DNA from: Actinomycetota bacterium
GTDB lineage: Bacteria > Actinomycetota > Actinomycetes > JACCUZ01
DNA length: 22,942 nucleotides
NCBI GenBank assembly: GCA_030841195.1
Contig: JAVEDA010000367.1
Coordinates: 1 to 22,942 of the forward strand
Direction: 5' to 3'
A program made the translations under genes and the position numbers. Of the stretch, positions 14,701-21,139 are shown piece by piece. The notes below the pieces were generated by a model that was not told where the DNA came from, searched no databases, and saw nothing but the letters and a program-made list of their open reading frames with translations. Numbering within the stretch: position 1 is the first letter of the stretch; each line of letters begins with the position of its first letter.

Positions 14701-15237
14701 GTCGCGGAACTCCGCAGCAGCCGCGCGCGCCTCGTCGTACTTGCCGAGCCGCAGGAAGGTCTGCACCTCGCCGGACGGGCAGCCGGTCGTCGCGATCAGC
14801 CCACCGGCGTACGTCTGGAGCAGCTCGCGGTCCATCCGGGGCTTGTAGAAGAAGCCCTCGAGGCTGGCCCGGCTGTTGAGCCGGAACAGGTTGTGCATGC
14901 CGGCGGTGGTCTCGGCCAGCAGCGTCATGTGGGTGAACGCGCCGCCGCCGGAGACGTCGTCGCCGCCACCCTGCCCCCACTTGACCCGGGTGCGGTCGCT
15001 GCGGTGGGTGCGCGGCGTGACGTACGCCTCTACCCCAATTATTGGCTTGATGCCGGCAGCGGTGGCCTTCTTCCAGAAGTCGAAGGCGCCGAACACGTTG
15101 CCGTGGTCGGTCATCGCCAGGGCCGGCATGCCCATCCGCGAGGCCTCGGCGAAGAGGTCGGTGAGGCGGGCCGCGCCGTCGAGCATGGAGTACTCGGTGT
15201 GCGTGTGCAGGTGCACGAACGAGTCGCTGGATCCCAT
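11710..15237 (-). CDS. dnaE: DNA polymerase III subunit alpha DnaE
   Basis: This 1175-aa replicative polymerase subunit has the usual DnaE1 length. The N-terminal PHP domain (about 1-280) keeps its metal-site signatures HLHTHTEYSMLDG, MTDHGNVFG and ATTGCPSGEV. The polymerase core has GPGRGSGAGAM, the catalytic aspartates in PDFDVDFDERR near residue 415, and MDFLGLRNLT near 575. Fingers and helix-hairpin-helix regions follow. The OB fold (VTIGGLVSGLQRKVTKKGD...GAIEVMFFPQ) starts near 1015 and a degenerate C-terminal region follows. ATG 15235-15237 has GGAGG 11 bp upstream. The PHP metal residues look intact, so Mn-dependent proofreading by this domain is plausible, as known for mycobacterial DnaE1. 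A cluster of rare AT-rich codons occurs near 15036-15050. Confidence 0.97.
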   Translation of the reverse strand: MGSSDSFVHLHTHTEYSMLDGAARLTDLFAEASRMGMPALAMTDHGNVFGAFDFWKKATAAGIKPIIGVEAYVTPRTHRSDRTRVKWGQGGGDDVSGGGAFTHMTLLAETTAGMHNLFRLNSRASLEGFFYKPRMDRELLQTYAGGLIATTGCPSGEVQTFLRLGKYDEARAAAAEFRDIFGEGNYFLELMEHGLEIESRVRADLLRLAKDLALPIVATNDLHYTRKEDAPAHEVLLCVQSGSTMADPNRFKLDGDDYYLKSPAEMRQVWRALPEACDNTLLIAERCEVSFAEGEGRYMPRFPCPPGESEQSLFVKEVELGLARRYPGGVSDEVRSRAEYETEVICSKGYAGYFLVVADFINWAKDNGIRVGPGRGSGAGAMTAYAMGITDLDPLVHGLIFERFLNPERMSMPDFDVDFDERRRGEVIRYVTEKYGDDRVAQIVTYGTIKAKQAMKDSARVLGYPYALGDQLTKLMPPPVMGKDIPLGGIFDPTHKRYSEGGEFRARYESDPDAKRVVDTARGLENLKRQWGVHAAGVIMSSEPLLDVVPIMKREQDGQIITQFDYPSCEALGLVKMDFLGLRNLTILDDALSNVEANRGQSIDLDALSKTLNDPATYALLSRGDTLGVFQFDGSPMRALLRLMRPDSFEDISAVGALYRPGPMGAGSHTKYALRKNGQEPITPIHPELAKPLEDVLGATYGLIVYQEQVLLIAQQLAGYTLGKADLLRKAMGKKKREVLDAEFVGFSEGMAANGYSMAAIKTLWDILVPFSDYAFNKAHSAAYGLVSYWTAYLKANFPAEYMAALLTSVRDDKDKSALYLNECRRMGIKVLPPDVNESDSNYTPRGTDIRFGLSAIRNVGENVVASIAATREAKGRFTDFYDFLRKVDPVACNKKTVESLIKAGAFDSLGDPRRGLLNVHAEAIDSFMLTKRNEAHGQFDLFGSGDEDGPSEITVTPTIPIGEWDKSVLLQYEREMLGLYVSDHPLFGVEHLLTAATDCSIAALTGSDERADGSHVTIGGLVSGLQRKVTKKGDVWAIATIEDLEGAIEVMFFPQTYQLFATSLAEDAIVIVKGRLDRRDDVPKLIATELSLPDLSEGPRGPVVISLPVVRCTPPVVERLKEVLGTHPGATEVHLRLQAASRTTVLRIDDGLRVNPSPALMGDLKALLGPACLG

Positions 15238-15285
15238 GCTGGGAGGTGCCTCCGGGTGTTGCCGTGCTCCGTGGTGAACGGGCCG

Positions 15286-15291
15286 AGTCTA
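15286..15291 (-). promoter_or_regulatory. TAGACT -10 box upstream of dnaE
   Basis: A TAGACT hexamer identical to the hisD and phosphatase-DUF4012 boxes lies 48 nt before the dnaE ATG, so this transcript would have a leader of about 40 nt. The leader carries GGAGG, whose GGAG can pair with CTCC four bases later, just before the start codon. This is a weak potential to mask the ribosome site. Confidence 0.45.
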
Positions 15292-15338
15292 GGTGCGGGC
15301 AGGGACAACCCCGGGCGTGTCGGGAAGCGCCCAGCCCC

Positions 15339-15440
15339 CTCGGCGTGTCGGCGTCAGTGCGCAAGATCGTTCGCGACGTTCGGCCACGACACGCCGAGCA
15401 CCAGCCCGGCGAGTTGCCCACAAAGGTCGCGAACGATCTT
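15339..15440. repeat. interleaved inverted repeats A-B-A'-B' between dnaE and the secreted-protein gene
   Basis: Arm A, CTCGGCGTGTCG (15339-15350), is perfectly complementary to A', CGACACGCCGAG (15387-15398). Arm B, AAGATCGTTCGCGAC (15363-15377), is perfectly complementary to B', GTCGCGAACGATCTT (15426-15440). The order A-B-A'-B' makes the two stems interleaved, as in a pseudoknot or two mutually exclusive hairpins. The block lies 5' of dnaE and 3' of the GH25-like gene, ending 11 bp from that gene's stop. The A core is shared with the palindrome at the IS30 insertion site. Confidence 0.85.
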
Positions 15441-15450
15441 TAAACGACGG

Positions 15451-16545
15451 TCAGTACGGCGTGAAGAGGTCGGCCAGCCGGTTGGGCAGGCCGGGCACGA
15501 CGGTGCCGGCGCCCAGGGCGGTCAGCTCGACGTCGGTGGCCACCCCGGTGAGCGGGAGCCCGCGGCTGGCCTGCAGGGCGAGCAGCACCCGCTCGGTGCG
15601 CAGCCCGAACCGTCCGGTCACGTACTTCGGCCGCATCCGCAGCGCCCGCTGCAGGGCAGTGACGGCCGGCCCGGAGTCACCCCGGCGCAGCGTGGTCCCG
15701 AGCAGCGCGGTCAGCGGGTGCGGCGCGTCGGACCTGCCGTGCAGCAGCGGGCAGGTGACGTCGCGGTCCCGCGAGTCCTGCACCCACTGGGCCAGTAGCA
15801 CTGGTCCGCCGGAGAACGACGGTGACGCGCATCGCCGGGACGCGACCGCCAGCCCGTTGGACACCGGACCTACCGGCACCCAGGCCGGGAAGCCGGGCTT
15901 GCGCCAGGAGCCGACGACGGCCCGCCAGCCGTTGTCGTAGGAGTAGAACCCGACGCCGTAACCCTGGTCCCGGTAGGCCCGGACCACGCCGCGCACCACC
16001 TGCCGATTGGCCAGCAGGTCCCGCGACCACGGGTGCGTCGGGTACGGCTCAACGTCGACCCACACGAAGGGCACGTCCAGCCCCGCTGTCTGCATCGACG
16101 CCACGTTGAACAGGGCCTGCTGGTAACCGGCGTTGCGCAACCGCCCGCCCCGCGTCGCCGCCGACCACAGGCCGGTCGCGCCGTACGCCGAGCGCTGCGC
16201 AGCGGTCGGGTAGGTCGTCATCGAGTAAGCCGCGGTCCAGACGCCGCGTGATTTCGCCCATGCCACGTGCTCGGCCAGGCACGGGTTCGGGAACCACCCC
16301 GGCCCGTTGGTGAGCCCGATCACCGCGAAGGTGGCCGACGCCAGCGGCAGCGGGTTGCCCGGGCTGCGCCGGCTGGGGATGCCCATGCCCTTGGGGCAGT
16401 TCGGCCAGGAGATGTCGCCGCCGGTCAGCCGCACCCCTGGCGTGGGTGCGACCGCCGCACCGGCCGGGCCGGCCAGAGGGAGGCCCAACGAGAGGCCGAG
16501 CGCGGGCACGGTCAGGGTCAGGAGCAGGCGGGCGAGCAGGCGCAC
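15451..16545 (-). CDS. secreted GH25-like domain protein with peptidoglycan-binding tail
   Basis: This 364-aa exported protein begins with a signal peptide at residues 1-31 (RLLARLLLTLTVPALGLSLGLPLAGPAGA). A glycoside-hydrolase-like TIM-barrel domain covers about 38-275, with GGDISWPNCPKG near the start and FVWVDVEPYP in the middle. D44, D164 and E166 sit where GH25-type lysozymes carry acidic residues. A C-terminal PG_binding_1-like domain (about 290-352) contains RRGDSGPAVTALQRALRMRPKYVTGRFG and an LALQASRGLPLTG helix. The frame is open to 16728, but GTG 16543-16545 starts the signal peptide and has GGGGG 8 nt upstream. Enzyme activity on cell wall is inferred; such actinobacterial proteins are mostly uncharacterised. 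It lies 197 bp downstream of a c-di-GMP enzyme gene on the same strand. Confidence 0.85.
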   Translation of the reverse strand: MRLLARLLLTLTVPALGLSLGLPLAGPAGAAVAPTPGVRLTGGDISWPNCPKGMGIPSRRSPGNPLPLASATFAVIGLTNGPGWFPNPCLAEHVAWAKSRGVWTAAYSMTTYPTAAQRSAYGATGLWSAATRGGRLRNAGYQQALFNVASMQTAGLDVPFVWVDVEPYPTHPWSRDLLANRQVVRGVVRAYRDQGYGVGFYSYDNGWRAVVGSWRKPGFPAWVPVGPVSNGLAVASRRCASPSFSGGPVLLAQWVQDSRDRDVTCPLLHGRSDAPHPLTALLGTTLRRGDSGPAVTALQRALRMRPKYVTGRFGLRTERVLLALQASRGLPLTGVATDVELTALGAGTVVPGLPNRLADLFTPY

Positions 16546-16742
16546 GATGTGGTCCCCCGGTGGTGGCGCGGCGATGACTGTCCATCGTCGGCAACAACCA
16601 CCCGACTCATGAGCCGGACGCGGCCGAGATGACGCAACCGTTACGAGACGGCCCGGCTCTCGCGCGGCGCGGCCAGCAGCCGCCCCCGAACGACGACCAT
16701 CACGAGCCCTCCCGCGATGAACCCACACCTACCGTGCCGAAT
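16546..16742. other. 197-bp leader region of the secreted-protein gene
   Basis: Read on the minus strand, this region holds one 19-codon open frame with a strong ribosome site (16641-16700) and no obvious terminator. I looked for the ydaO-type c-di-AMP riboswitch common before actinobacterial wall hydrolases and did not find its conserved blocks. No clear -10 box could be assigned. Confidence 0.4.
16641..16700 (-). CDS. possible 19-aa leader peptide
   Basis: A short frame reads MVVVRGRLLAAPRESRAVS and ends with TAA. Its ATG (16698-16700, directly preceded by an in-frame GTG) follows GGGAGGG by 6 nt, the best Shine-Dalgarno match in this gap. It lies 95 bp before the GH25-like gene on the same strand. 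The segment encoding LLAA nearly repeats 19 bp of the 3' end of the upstream GGDEF-EAL gene, so part of it may be duplicated debris. Coding status is uncertain. Confidence 0.25.
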   Translation of the reverse strand: MVVVRGRLLAAPRESRAVS

Positions 16743-18662
16743 TCAGCGCGGTCGACCACCAACGATCACGGAACCGTGATCATTTGCGGGCGGGACGCGC
16801 GACGCGGCCAGCAGGTGCGCGAAGACCTCGGCGCTCTCCGGGCGGGCCCACAGGTAGCCCTGGGCGCGGCGGCAGCCCAGCTGCCGGAGCCCGTCGGCCA
16901 CCTCCTGGGTCTCCACGCCCTCGGCCACGACGTCCAGGCCGAGCCCGTCGGCCATGGCGAGCATCGCCGACACCAGCGTGCGCCGCTGCGGGGAGATGGT
17001 GATGTCGGCCACGAACGACTTGTCGATCTTGAGTCCCTCCAGCGGCAGCCGCTGCAGGTAGGACAGCGACGAGTAGCCGGTGCCGAAGTCGTCCAGCAAC
17101 ATCGGCGAGCCCGTCGCGCGCAGCTCGGCCAGCGCCTCGGTCGTGGCCCGCGAGTCGTCGAGCAGGACCGACTCGGTGATCTCCAGGTGCACCGCGCGCG
17201 GCGGCAGCCCGTAGCGGTCGAGGGTGGCGACGACCCTCGGGGCGAAGCCCGCTCTCAGCTGCCGGCCGGACACGTTGATCGCGACGGCGAAGTCCCCGTC
17301 GACCAAGCCGTCGGCCCGCCAGCCGACCAGCTGCCGGCATGCCTGGTCGAGCACCCAGTCGCCGATCGGACCGATCTGGCCGCGATCCTCCGCGACCGGG
17401 ATGAACTCTGCGGGCGGCACCACGCCGAGCTCGGGCGACGTCCAGCGCAGCAGGGCCTCGGCCCCGACCCACCGGCCGGTGTCGAGGTCGACCACCGGCT
17501 GGAAGGCGAGCGACAGCTCGGCCCGCGCGAGCGCTCCGCGCAGCGCCTGGTCCAGGGTCGCCCTGCGGGCGAGTCCGGCTCGCAGCGACGGGTCGTAGAT
17601 GACCGTCGAGCCCCGCCGGTCGGCCTTGGCGCGGTAGAGCGCGACGTCGGCGTCCCGCAGCAGCGACTCCGCCGTGTCGTCCGGCCCGGTGCACACGACC
17701 ACACCGATGCTGCCCGACACCGGCAGCTCCCCGGCCTCCAGTGCGACCGGGAGGGCCCAGACCGCGTCCAGCCGGGTCAGCAGCTCGGTCAGGTCCATGC
17801 CGCCGGCGCGGTCTTCGCAGACGATGGCGAACTCGTCGCCGCCCATCCGCGCGACCAGGTCGCCCGCGCGCACACTGGCAGCAAGCCGCGGCGCCAGCTC
17901 GACCAGCATCTCGTCGCCGACGTGGTGCCCGTGGGTGTCGTTGACCAGCTTGAAATGGTCGAGGTCGACAAGGAGCACCACCACCGAGCCGCCGTCCTGG
18001 CGCCGGTCAAGAGCCGCGTCCAGGGCGACGGCGAAGCCACGGCGGTTGGCCAGGCCGGTGAGCGGGTCGTGCGTCGCGGCGGTGTGCAGCAGGTCGCGAC
18101 CGGCCCGCATCCGAGCCGCCACGATGCTCACCAGCGACCCGACCGCGACGACGGCGCCCATCGTCATCAGCCACACCCGCAGCGACACCACCGGCGCGCC
18201 GTCGATCAGCACCAGCGAGCCGGCCAGGCAGGCGGCGGTCCACAGCGAGTGGCCGACCGCGGCCCGGCGGCCGAAGAAGAACGCGGCGTACGGCGTGGCC
18301 CACGCGTAGTAGAGCCGGATGTCGTTGGTGGGCGTGCCGACCGCGACGTACGCGACCGAGATGACCACCTGGATCACCGCGATGATTAGGTGGAAGGTCC
18401 ACATCGGCAGCCGATCGGTCGGCCCGAACACCAGCACCAGACCCAGCGCGATCGCGGTGAGCGCCATCGCCACCACGACCCGGTCACCACCCTGGTGGCT
18501 GTGCGGCAGCTCGGTCCAGACCAGCGCCAGCGAGCCGCCGCAGCCATAGAGGACGCCCAGCGCCCGGGCCATCCAGGCCGGAGCGAGCTCAGTCGGCTCC
18601 AGCGACGTGGTCACCTGCACGGCCAGCTTGTCCCCCGGTCCTTCTTCTGCGGCTGCTGCCAT
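16743..18662 (-). CDS. membrane GGDEF-EAL protein (c-di-GMP synthase/phosphodiesterase)
   Basis: This 639-aa protein has about six transmembrane helices in residues 32-183, for example VVVAMALTAIALGLVLVFG and FHLIIAVIQVVISVAYVAVG; they could sense a membrane signal. A GGDEF domain (about 193-355) has the intact motif at 274-278 and the inhibitory I-site RAGD at 265-268, five residues ahead. An EAL domain (about 370-620) has E402-A403-L404 in AEALLRW, followed by INVSGRQL, LEITESVLLDD, DDFGTGYSSLSYLQ, KIDKSFV and AEGVET. Both active sites look competent, so it may make and degrade c-di-GMP. The ATG at 18660-18662 lacks a clear Shine-Dalgarno sequence; GATACT lies 4 nt before it. It is followed by the secreted GH25-like gene. 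Confidence 0.95.
   Translation of the reverse strand: MAAAAEEGPGDKLAVQVTTSLEPTELAPAWMARALGVLYGCGGSLALVWTELPHSHQGGDRVVVAMALTAIALGLVLVFGPTDRLPMWTFHLIIAVIQVVISVAYVAVGTPTNDIRLYYAWATPYAAFFFGRRAAVGHSLWTAACLAGSLVLIDGAPVVSLRVWLMTMGAVVAVGSLVSIVAARMRAGRDLLHTAATHDPLTGLANRRGFAVALDAALDRRQDGGSVVVLLVDLDHFKLVNDTHGHHVGDEMLVELAPRLAASVRAGDLVARMGGDEFAIVCEDRAGGMDLTELLTRLDAVWALPVALEAGELPVSGSIGVVVCTGPDDTAESLLRDADVALYRAKADRRGSTVIYDPSLRAGLARRATLDQALRGALARAELSLAFQPVVDLDTGRWVGAEALLRWTSPELGVVPPAEFIPVAEDRGQIGPIGDWVLDQACRQLVGWRADGLVDGDFAVAINVSGRQLRAGFAPRVVATLDRYGLPPRAVHLEITESVLLDDSRATTEALAELRATGSPMLLDDFGTGYSSLSYLQRLPLEGLKIDKSFVADITISPQRRTLVSAMLAMADGLGLDVVAEGVETQEVADGLRQLGCRRAQGYLWARPESAEVFAHLLAASRVPPANDHGSVIVGGRPR
16764..16781. 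repeat. 18-bp perfect palindrome in the 3' end of the GGDEF-EAL gene
   Basis: GATCACGG and CCGTGATC flank two bases, forming a perfect inverted repeat inside the last 13 codons of the GGDEF-EAL gene. It could be an intragenic operator or a transcript hairpin near the 3' end. The encoded residues (DHGSVIV) lie beyond the EAL domain, so protein constraint is low. Confidence 0.45.
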
Positions 18663-18724
18663 GGGGAGTATCGGCTGGCAGGGACGAGACCTTTGCGCTT
18701 GCCCGACTCGTTCTTGAGGGACGG

Positions 18725-18737
18725 GACCTCAGAGGTC
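18725..18737 (-). terminator. palindrome over the stop codon of the metalloprotease gene
   Basis: GACCTC and GAGGTC around a single base form a perfect 13-bp palindrome that contains the stop codon of the matrixin-like gene. As RNA it gives a 5-bp stem with a 3-nt loop and no T-tract, so terminator function is weakly supported. The remaining bases up to the GGDEF-EAL start (18663) show nothing else clear. Confidence 0.25.
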
Positions 18738-19508
18738 GTGCAGGCACCCGCCGGTAGCCCCGACCATACGCAGCCCGGTCAAGTCCCCGCTCCCCCAGCG
18801 ACCGGGACGGCGGGTCAGCTCCGGGAACATGACCTGGTCCGGGTCGGCCAGCCGCGGGTGGTCCAGCCCGACCAGGTGCCCCAGCTCGTGCATGATCTCC
18901 CGGCCGCGGGCGCCGGACGGGCCGACGGCGTCGAAGCCGGCCGGGAGCGTCACCCCGGCGTTCAGCAGCACGAAGCCGCGGGTGTAGCGGCCCCACAGCC
19001 GGCCCGAGCTGTCGGTCGCGTGCACGTGCCAGGCGCCACCTGTCCCCGCGACGACGTCCCGCCCGTCGACCGAGAAGGTGCCCTCCGGCCACAACGTGGT
19101 CCTGGACGGGCGGACCCAGGCGACGATCACCTGGGTGTCCGCGGGGTAGTCGGCGCGCCCCCAGTTCGCCTGCGGCACCAGCGTCGTGCGCCCGCGATAG
19201 GCGAAGGTCAAGCCGGTCGCAGCGCTGAGCCGACGAACGGCCTCCCGGACGTCGCGCACAGCACCCGGGCCGGCCAGGGCGCGGTTGACCCGGTACCCGA
19301 TCACCGTGCAGGGGTCCCAGCGCCCCCGCGCCGACGGCGCCTCCGCCATCCGCTGCAACGAGAACGCGCGGGCGGCATCGCTCGGGCTGCGAACGGCCGC
19401 CGACGCCGGACCCGGCATCAGGGGAAGCACGGTGAGCAGAGCCAGTGCCACGCACCCGGCGAGCAGGGACCGCGAGGCCTTGGGCCGGCGCGGGAAACCT
19501 CGCGACAT
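18729..19508 (-). CDS. secreted matrixin-like zinc metalloprotease
   Basis: This 259-aa protein has a signal peptide (basic SRGFPRRPKASR, hydrophobic LLAGCVALALLTVLPL, cleavage near ASA at 35-37) and a metzincin-type catalytic domain. The zinc motif HELGHLVGLDH is complete: H207, E208, H211, H217. The following VMFPELT has a methionine in the position of the Met-turn, as in matrixin/M10-like peptidases. Two cysteines (in DPCTVIGY and GGCLHDL) could form a disulfide outside the cell. ATG 19506-19508 is chosen because it starts the signal peptide; a TTG at 19559 would add 17 non-typical residues. The substrate is unknown. It is upstream of the GGDEF-EAL gene on the same strand, with a 66-bp gap. 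Confidence 0.88.
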   Translation of the reverse strand: MSRGFPRRPKASRSLLAGCVALALLTVLPLMPGPASAAVRSPSDAARAFSLQRMAEAPSARGRWDPCTVIGYRVNRALAGPGAVRDVREAVRRLSAATGLTFAYRGRTTLVPQANWGRADYPADTQVIVAWVRPSRTTLWPEGTFSVDGRDVVAGTGGAWHVHATDSSGRLWGRYTRGFVLLNAGVTLPAGFDAVGPSGARGREIMHELGHLVGLDHPRLADPDQVMFPELTRRPGRWGSGDLTGLRMVGATGGCLHDL

Positions 19509-19565
19509 GTCACTCAGTGTGGTCGCGCACCGGCGTCTTGCCGTCAACCACAAGGACAATCAAAC

Positions 19566-19582
19566 CCGTTGCAGTACAACGG
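19566..19582 (-). terminator. hairpin downstream of rluD-GNAT, possible terminator
   Basis: CCGTTG and CAACGG pair as a perfect 6-bp stem with a 5-nt loop. On the minus strand it is followed by gtttgattgt, the most T-rich stretch in the gap. It lies about 90 bp after the GNAT stop and 58 bp before the metalloprotease start. Confidence 0.4.
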
Positions 19583-19671
19583 AAACTGACGGTGCTCACC
19601 TGGTCACCGAAACAGTGATGGTCGCCCGGTCGCTCGGCCCGAATCGGCACCATCGGCCAGCGATGAGTCAC

Positions 19672-20148
19672 TCAGAGCGACGGACCTCGCCCGAGGACGC
19701 GGGTCATCCACCGGTGCGGCAGGCCGGCGTCGTCGAACTCCGGGCCGTACGCCGTGTAGCCGAGCCGCTGGTAGAACCCCAGCGCCTGGGTCTGGGCCGA
19801 CAGGGCGACCACCCGCAAACCGCGCTGGGCGGCCCGAGCCTCGATGGCCTGGACCAGCGCGACGCCCAGCCCGGTGCCCCGGGCCTGCGGCCGCACCGCC
19901 AGCCGGCCGAGGTGGCCGACCTCGCCCAGTGCCGGGTCCGCTCCCTCGAAGCCGGGGTCCTCGACAACGAGGCGCCCGGCCCCGACCGGGAGCTCCCCGT
20001 CGTACGCCACGAAGTGGTCGGCGGAGCCGTCGAGCTCGTCCAGCTCGAGCTCGGGGGGCACCCCCTGCTCGGTGACGAACACGTCGGCGCGGACGGCGTA
20101 GGCCGCGGCCACCTCCGCCGGGCTGCCGGCGAGGCGGATCGCCGTCAC
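19672..20148 (-). CDS. GNAT family N-acetyltransferase (ElaA-like)
   Basis: This 158-aa protein has the GNAT fold. The acetyl-CoA pyrophosphate loop lies in RLAVRPQARGTGLGVALVQAIE, with motif R/Q-x-x-G-x-G/A as RGTGLG. The following beta-strand ALSAQTQALGFYQRLGYTAYG carries the usual alpha4 FYxRLGY signature. The early segment RADVFVTEQGVPPELELDELD, with GVPPELE, and the late HRWM resemble ElaA-type acetyltransferases. GTG 20146-20148 overlaps the rluD stop (GTGA), so the two are translationally coupled; the frame upstream of it is a shadow of rluD. The substrate is not known. Confidence 0.9.
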   Translation of the reverse strand: MTAIRLAGSPAEVAAAYAVRADVFVTEQGVPPELELDELDGSADHFVAYDGELPVGAGRLVVEDPGFEGADPALGEVGHLGRLAVRPQARGTGLGVALVQAIEARAAQRGLRVVALSAQTQALGFYQRLGYTAYGPEFDDAGLPHRWMTRVLGRGPSL

Positions 20149-21074
20149 GCCTCGGCTCGCAACCGCTCCAGCGCGATGGCCAAGTCGTCCGGGTAGGGGC
20201 TGGAGAGCTCGAGCCGCTCCCCCGTGCCCGGGTGCTCGAAGCCGAGCCGGACCGCGTGCAGCCACTGCCGGCTCAGGCCGAGGGACGCGGACAGCGTGGG
20301 GTCTGCGCCGTAGGTCAGGTCGCCGACGCACGGGTGCCGCAGCGCCGCCATGTGCACCCGGATCTGGTGGGTCCGACCGGTCTCGAGGGTGATCTCGAGC
20401 AGGCTGGCCGCCCGGTGCGCCTCGAGGGTCTCGTAGTGGGTGACGCTCGGCTTGCCGCTGGCCACGACGGCCCAGCGGTAGTCGTGGCTGGGGTGCCGGT
20501 CGATCGGCGCGTCCACGGTGCCGCGCAACGGGTCCGGGTGGCCCTGGACGAGAGCGTGGTAGGTCTTGTCGACCGTGCGCTCCTTGAACGCGCGCTTGAG
20601 CGCGGTGTAGGCCCGCTCGGACTTGGCCACGGCCATCAGCCCGCTGGTGCCGACGTCCAACCGGTGCACCACACCCTGCCGCTCGGCCGACCCGCTGGTG
20701 GAGATCCGGTAGCCGGCGCCGGCCAGACCGCCGACGACGGTCGGCCCGGACCAGCCGGGGCTCGGGTGAGCGGCCACGCCGACCGGCTTGTCGACCACGA
20801 CCAGGTCGTCGTCGTCGTAGACCACGACCATGCCGGGCACCGGCTCGGCCACGATCTGTGGCGCGCCCGGGGGCGGCGGGATGGTCACGTCCAGCCAGGC
20901 CCCGGCCTGCACCCGGTCCGACTTGACCCCGGGGCTGCCGTCGACCAGCACGTCGCCGGCGCCGACCAGCTCGGCGGCCTTGGTGCGGGAGAAGCCGAAC
21001 AGGCGGGCCAGCGCCGCGTCCAGCCGCTCGCCGGCGAGGCCGTCGGGCACGGGGAGCGTACGTCGGTCGGTCAC
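20145..21074 (-). CDS. rluD: RluA family 23S rRNA pseudouridine synthase (RluD-like)
   Basis: This 309-aa protein isomerises uridine to pseudouridine in RNA. The S4 RNA-binding domain (about 11-70, RLDAALARLFGFSRTKAAELVGAGDVLVDG) precedes the catalytic domain. The catalytic aspartate is D140 in the HRLDVGTSGLM motif. DKPVGVAAHPSPG, KTYHALVQG and ETGRTHQIRVHMAALRHPCVGD are also typical. The RluD class (large-subunit helix 69 sites) fits the S4 domain and length, but the exact target site is inferred. GTG 21072-21074 gives the standard N-terminus, and GATACT lies 6 nt upstream. In many actinobacteria lspA precedes rluD; here a divergent phosphatase-fusion gene takes that place. Confidence 0.94.
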   Translation of the reverse strand: MTDRRTLPVPDGLAGERLDAALARLFGFSRTKAAELVGAGDVLVDGSPGVKSDRVQAGAWLDVTIPPPPGAPQIVAEPVPGMVVVYDDDDLVVVDKPVGVAAHPSPGWSGPTVVGGLAGAGYRISTSGSAERQGVVHRLDVGTSGLMAVAKSERAYTALKRAFKERTVDKTYHALVQGHPDPLRGTVDAPIDRHPSHDYRWAVVASGKPSVTHYETLEAHRAASLLEITLETGRTHQIRVHMAALRHPCVGDLTYGADPTLSASLGLSRQWLHAVRLGFEHPGTGERLELSSPYPDDLAIALERLRAEA

Positions 21075-21080
21075 TCATTG

Positions 21081-21086
21081 AGTATC
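21081..21086 (-). promoter_or_regulatory. GATACT -10 box of rluD, possibly leaderless
   Basis: GATACT on the minus strand is followed by 6 nt and then GTG 21072-21074, the same spacing as at hisD and the phosphatase-DUF4012 gene. It differs from the TATACT-like consensus only at the first base. It lies in a 65-bp divergent region shared with the next gene. Confidence 0.45.
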
Positions 21087-21127
21087 GCTGACGGCTGCAG
21101 GTGCGCCGACCGGCCGTGCGCGCTACC

Positions 21128-21133
21128 TAGACT
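21128..21133 (+). promoter_or_regulatory. TAGACT -10 box of the phosphatase-DUF4012 gene, probable leaderless promoter
   Basis: TAGACT, 6 nt and then GTG 21140 repeat exactly the hisD arrangement. No Shine-Dalgarno sequence is present in the 6-nt spacer (cgccgc). Transcription starting at the GTG is therefore likely. Confidence 0.6.
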
Positions 21134-21139
21134 CGCCGC

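Noticed and set aside
13561..15798. Plus-strand frame of 745 aa opposite dnaE
   Set aside because: Antisense shadow of dnaE that also runs through the repeat region and into the next gene's end. It has no start signals or recognisable motif.
16546..16742. c-di-AMP or c-di-GMP riboswitch in the leader of the GH25-like gene
   Set aside because: The gene type and the nearby c-di-GMP enzyme made it plausible, but I could not find the conserved core blocks of the ydaO-type or GEMM-type riboswitches in this stretch.
16629..18389. Plus-strand frame of 586 aa opposite the GGDEF-EAL gene
   Set aside because: Shadow of a gene with intact GGDEF and EAL motifs; the product is low-complexity.
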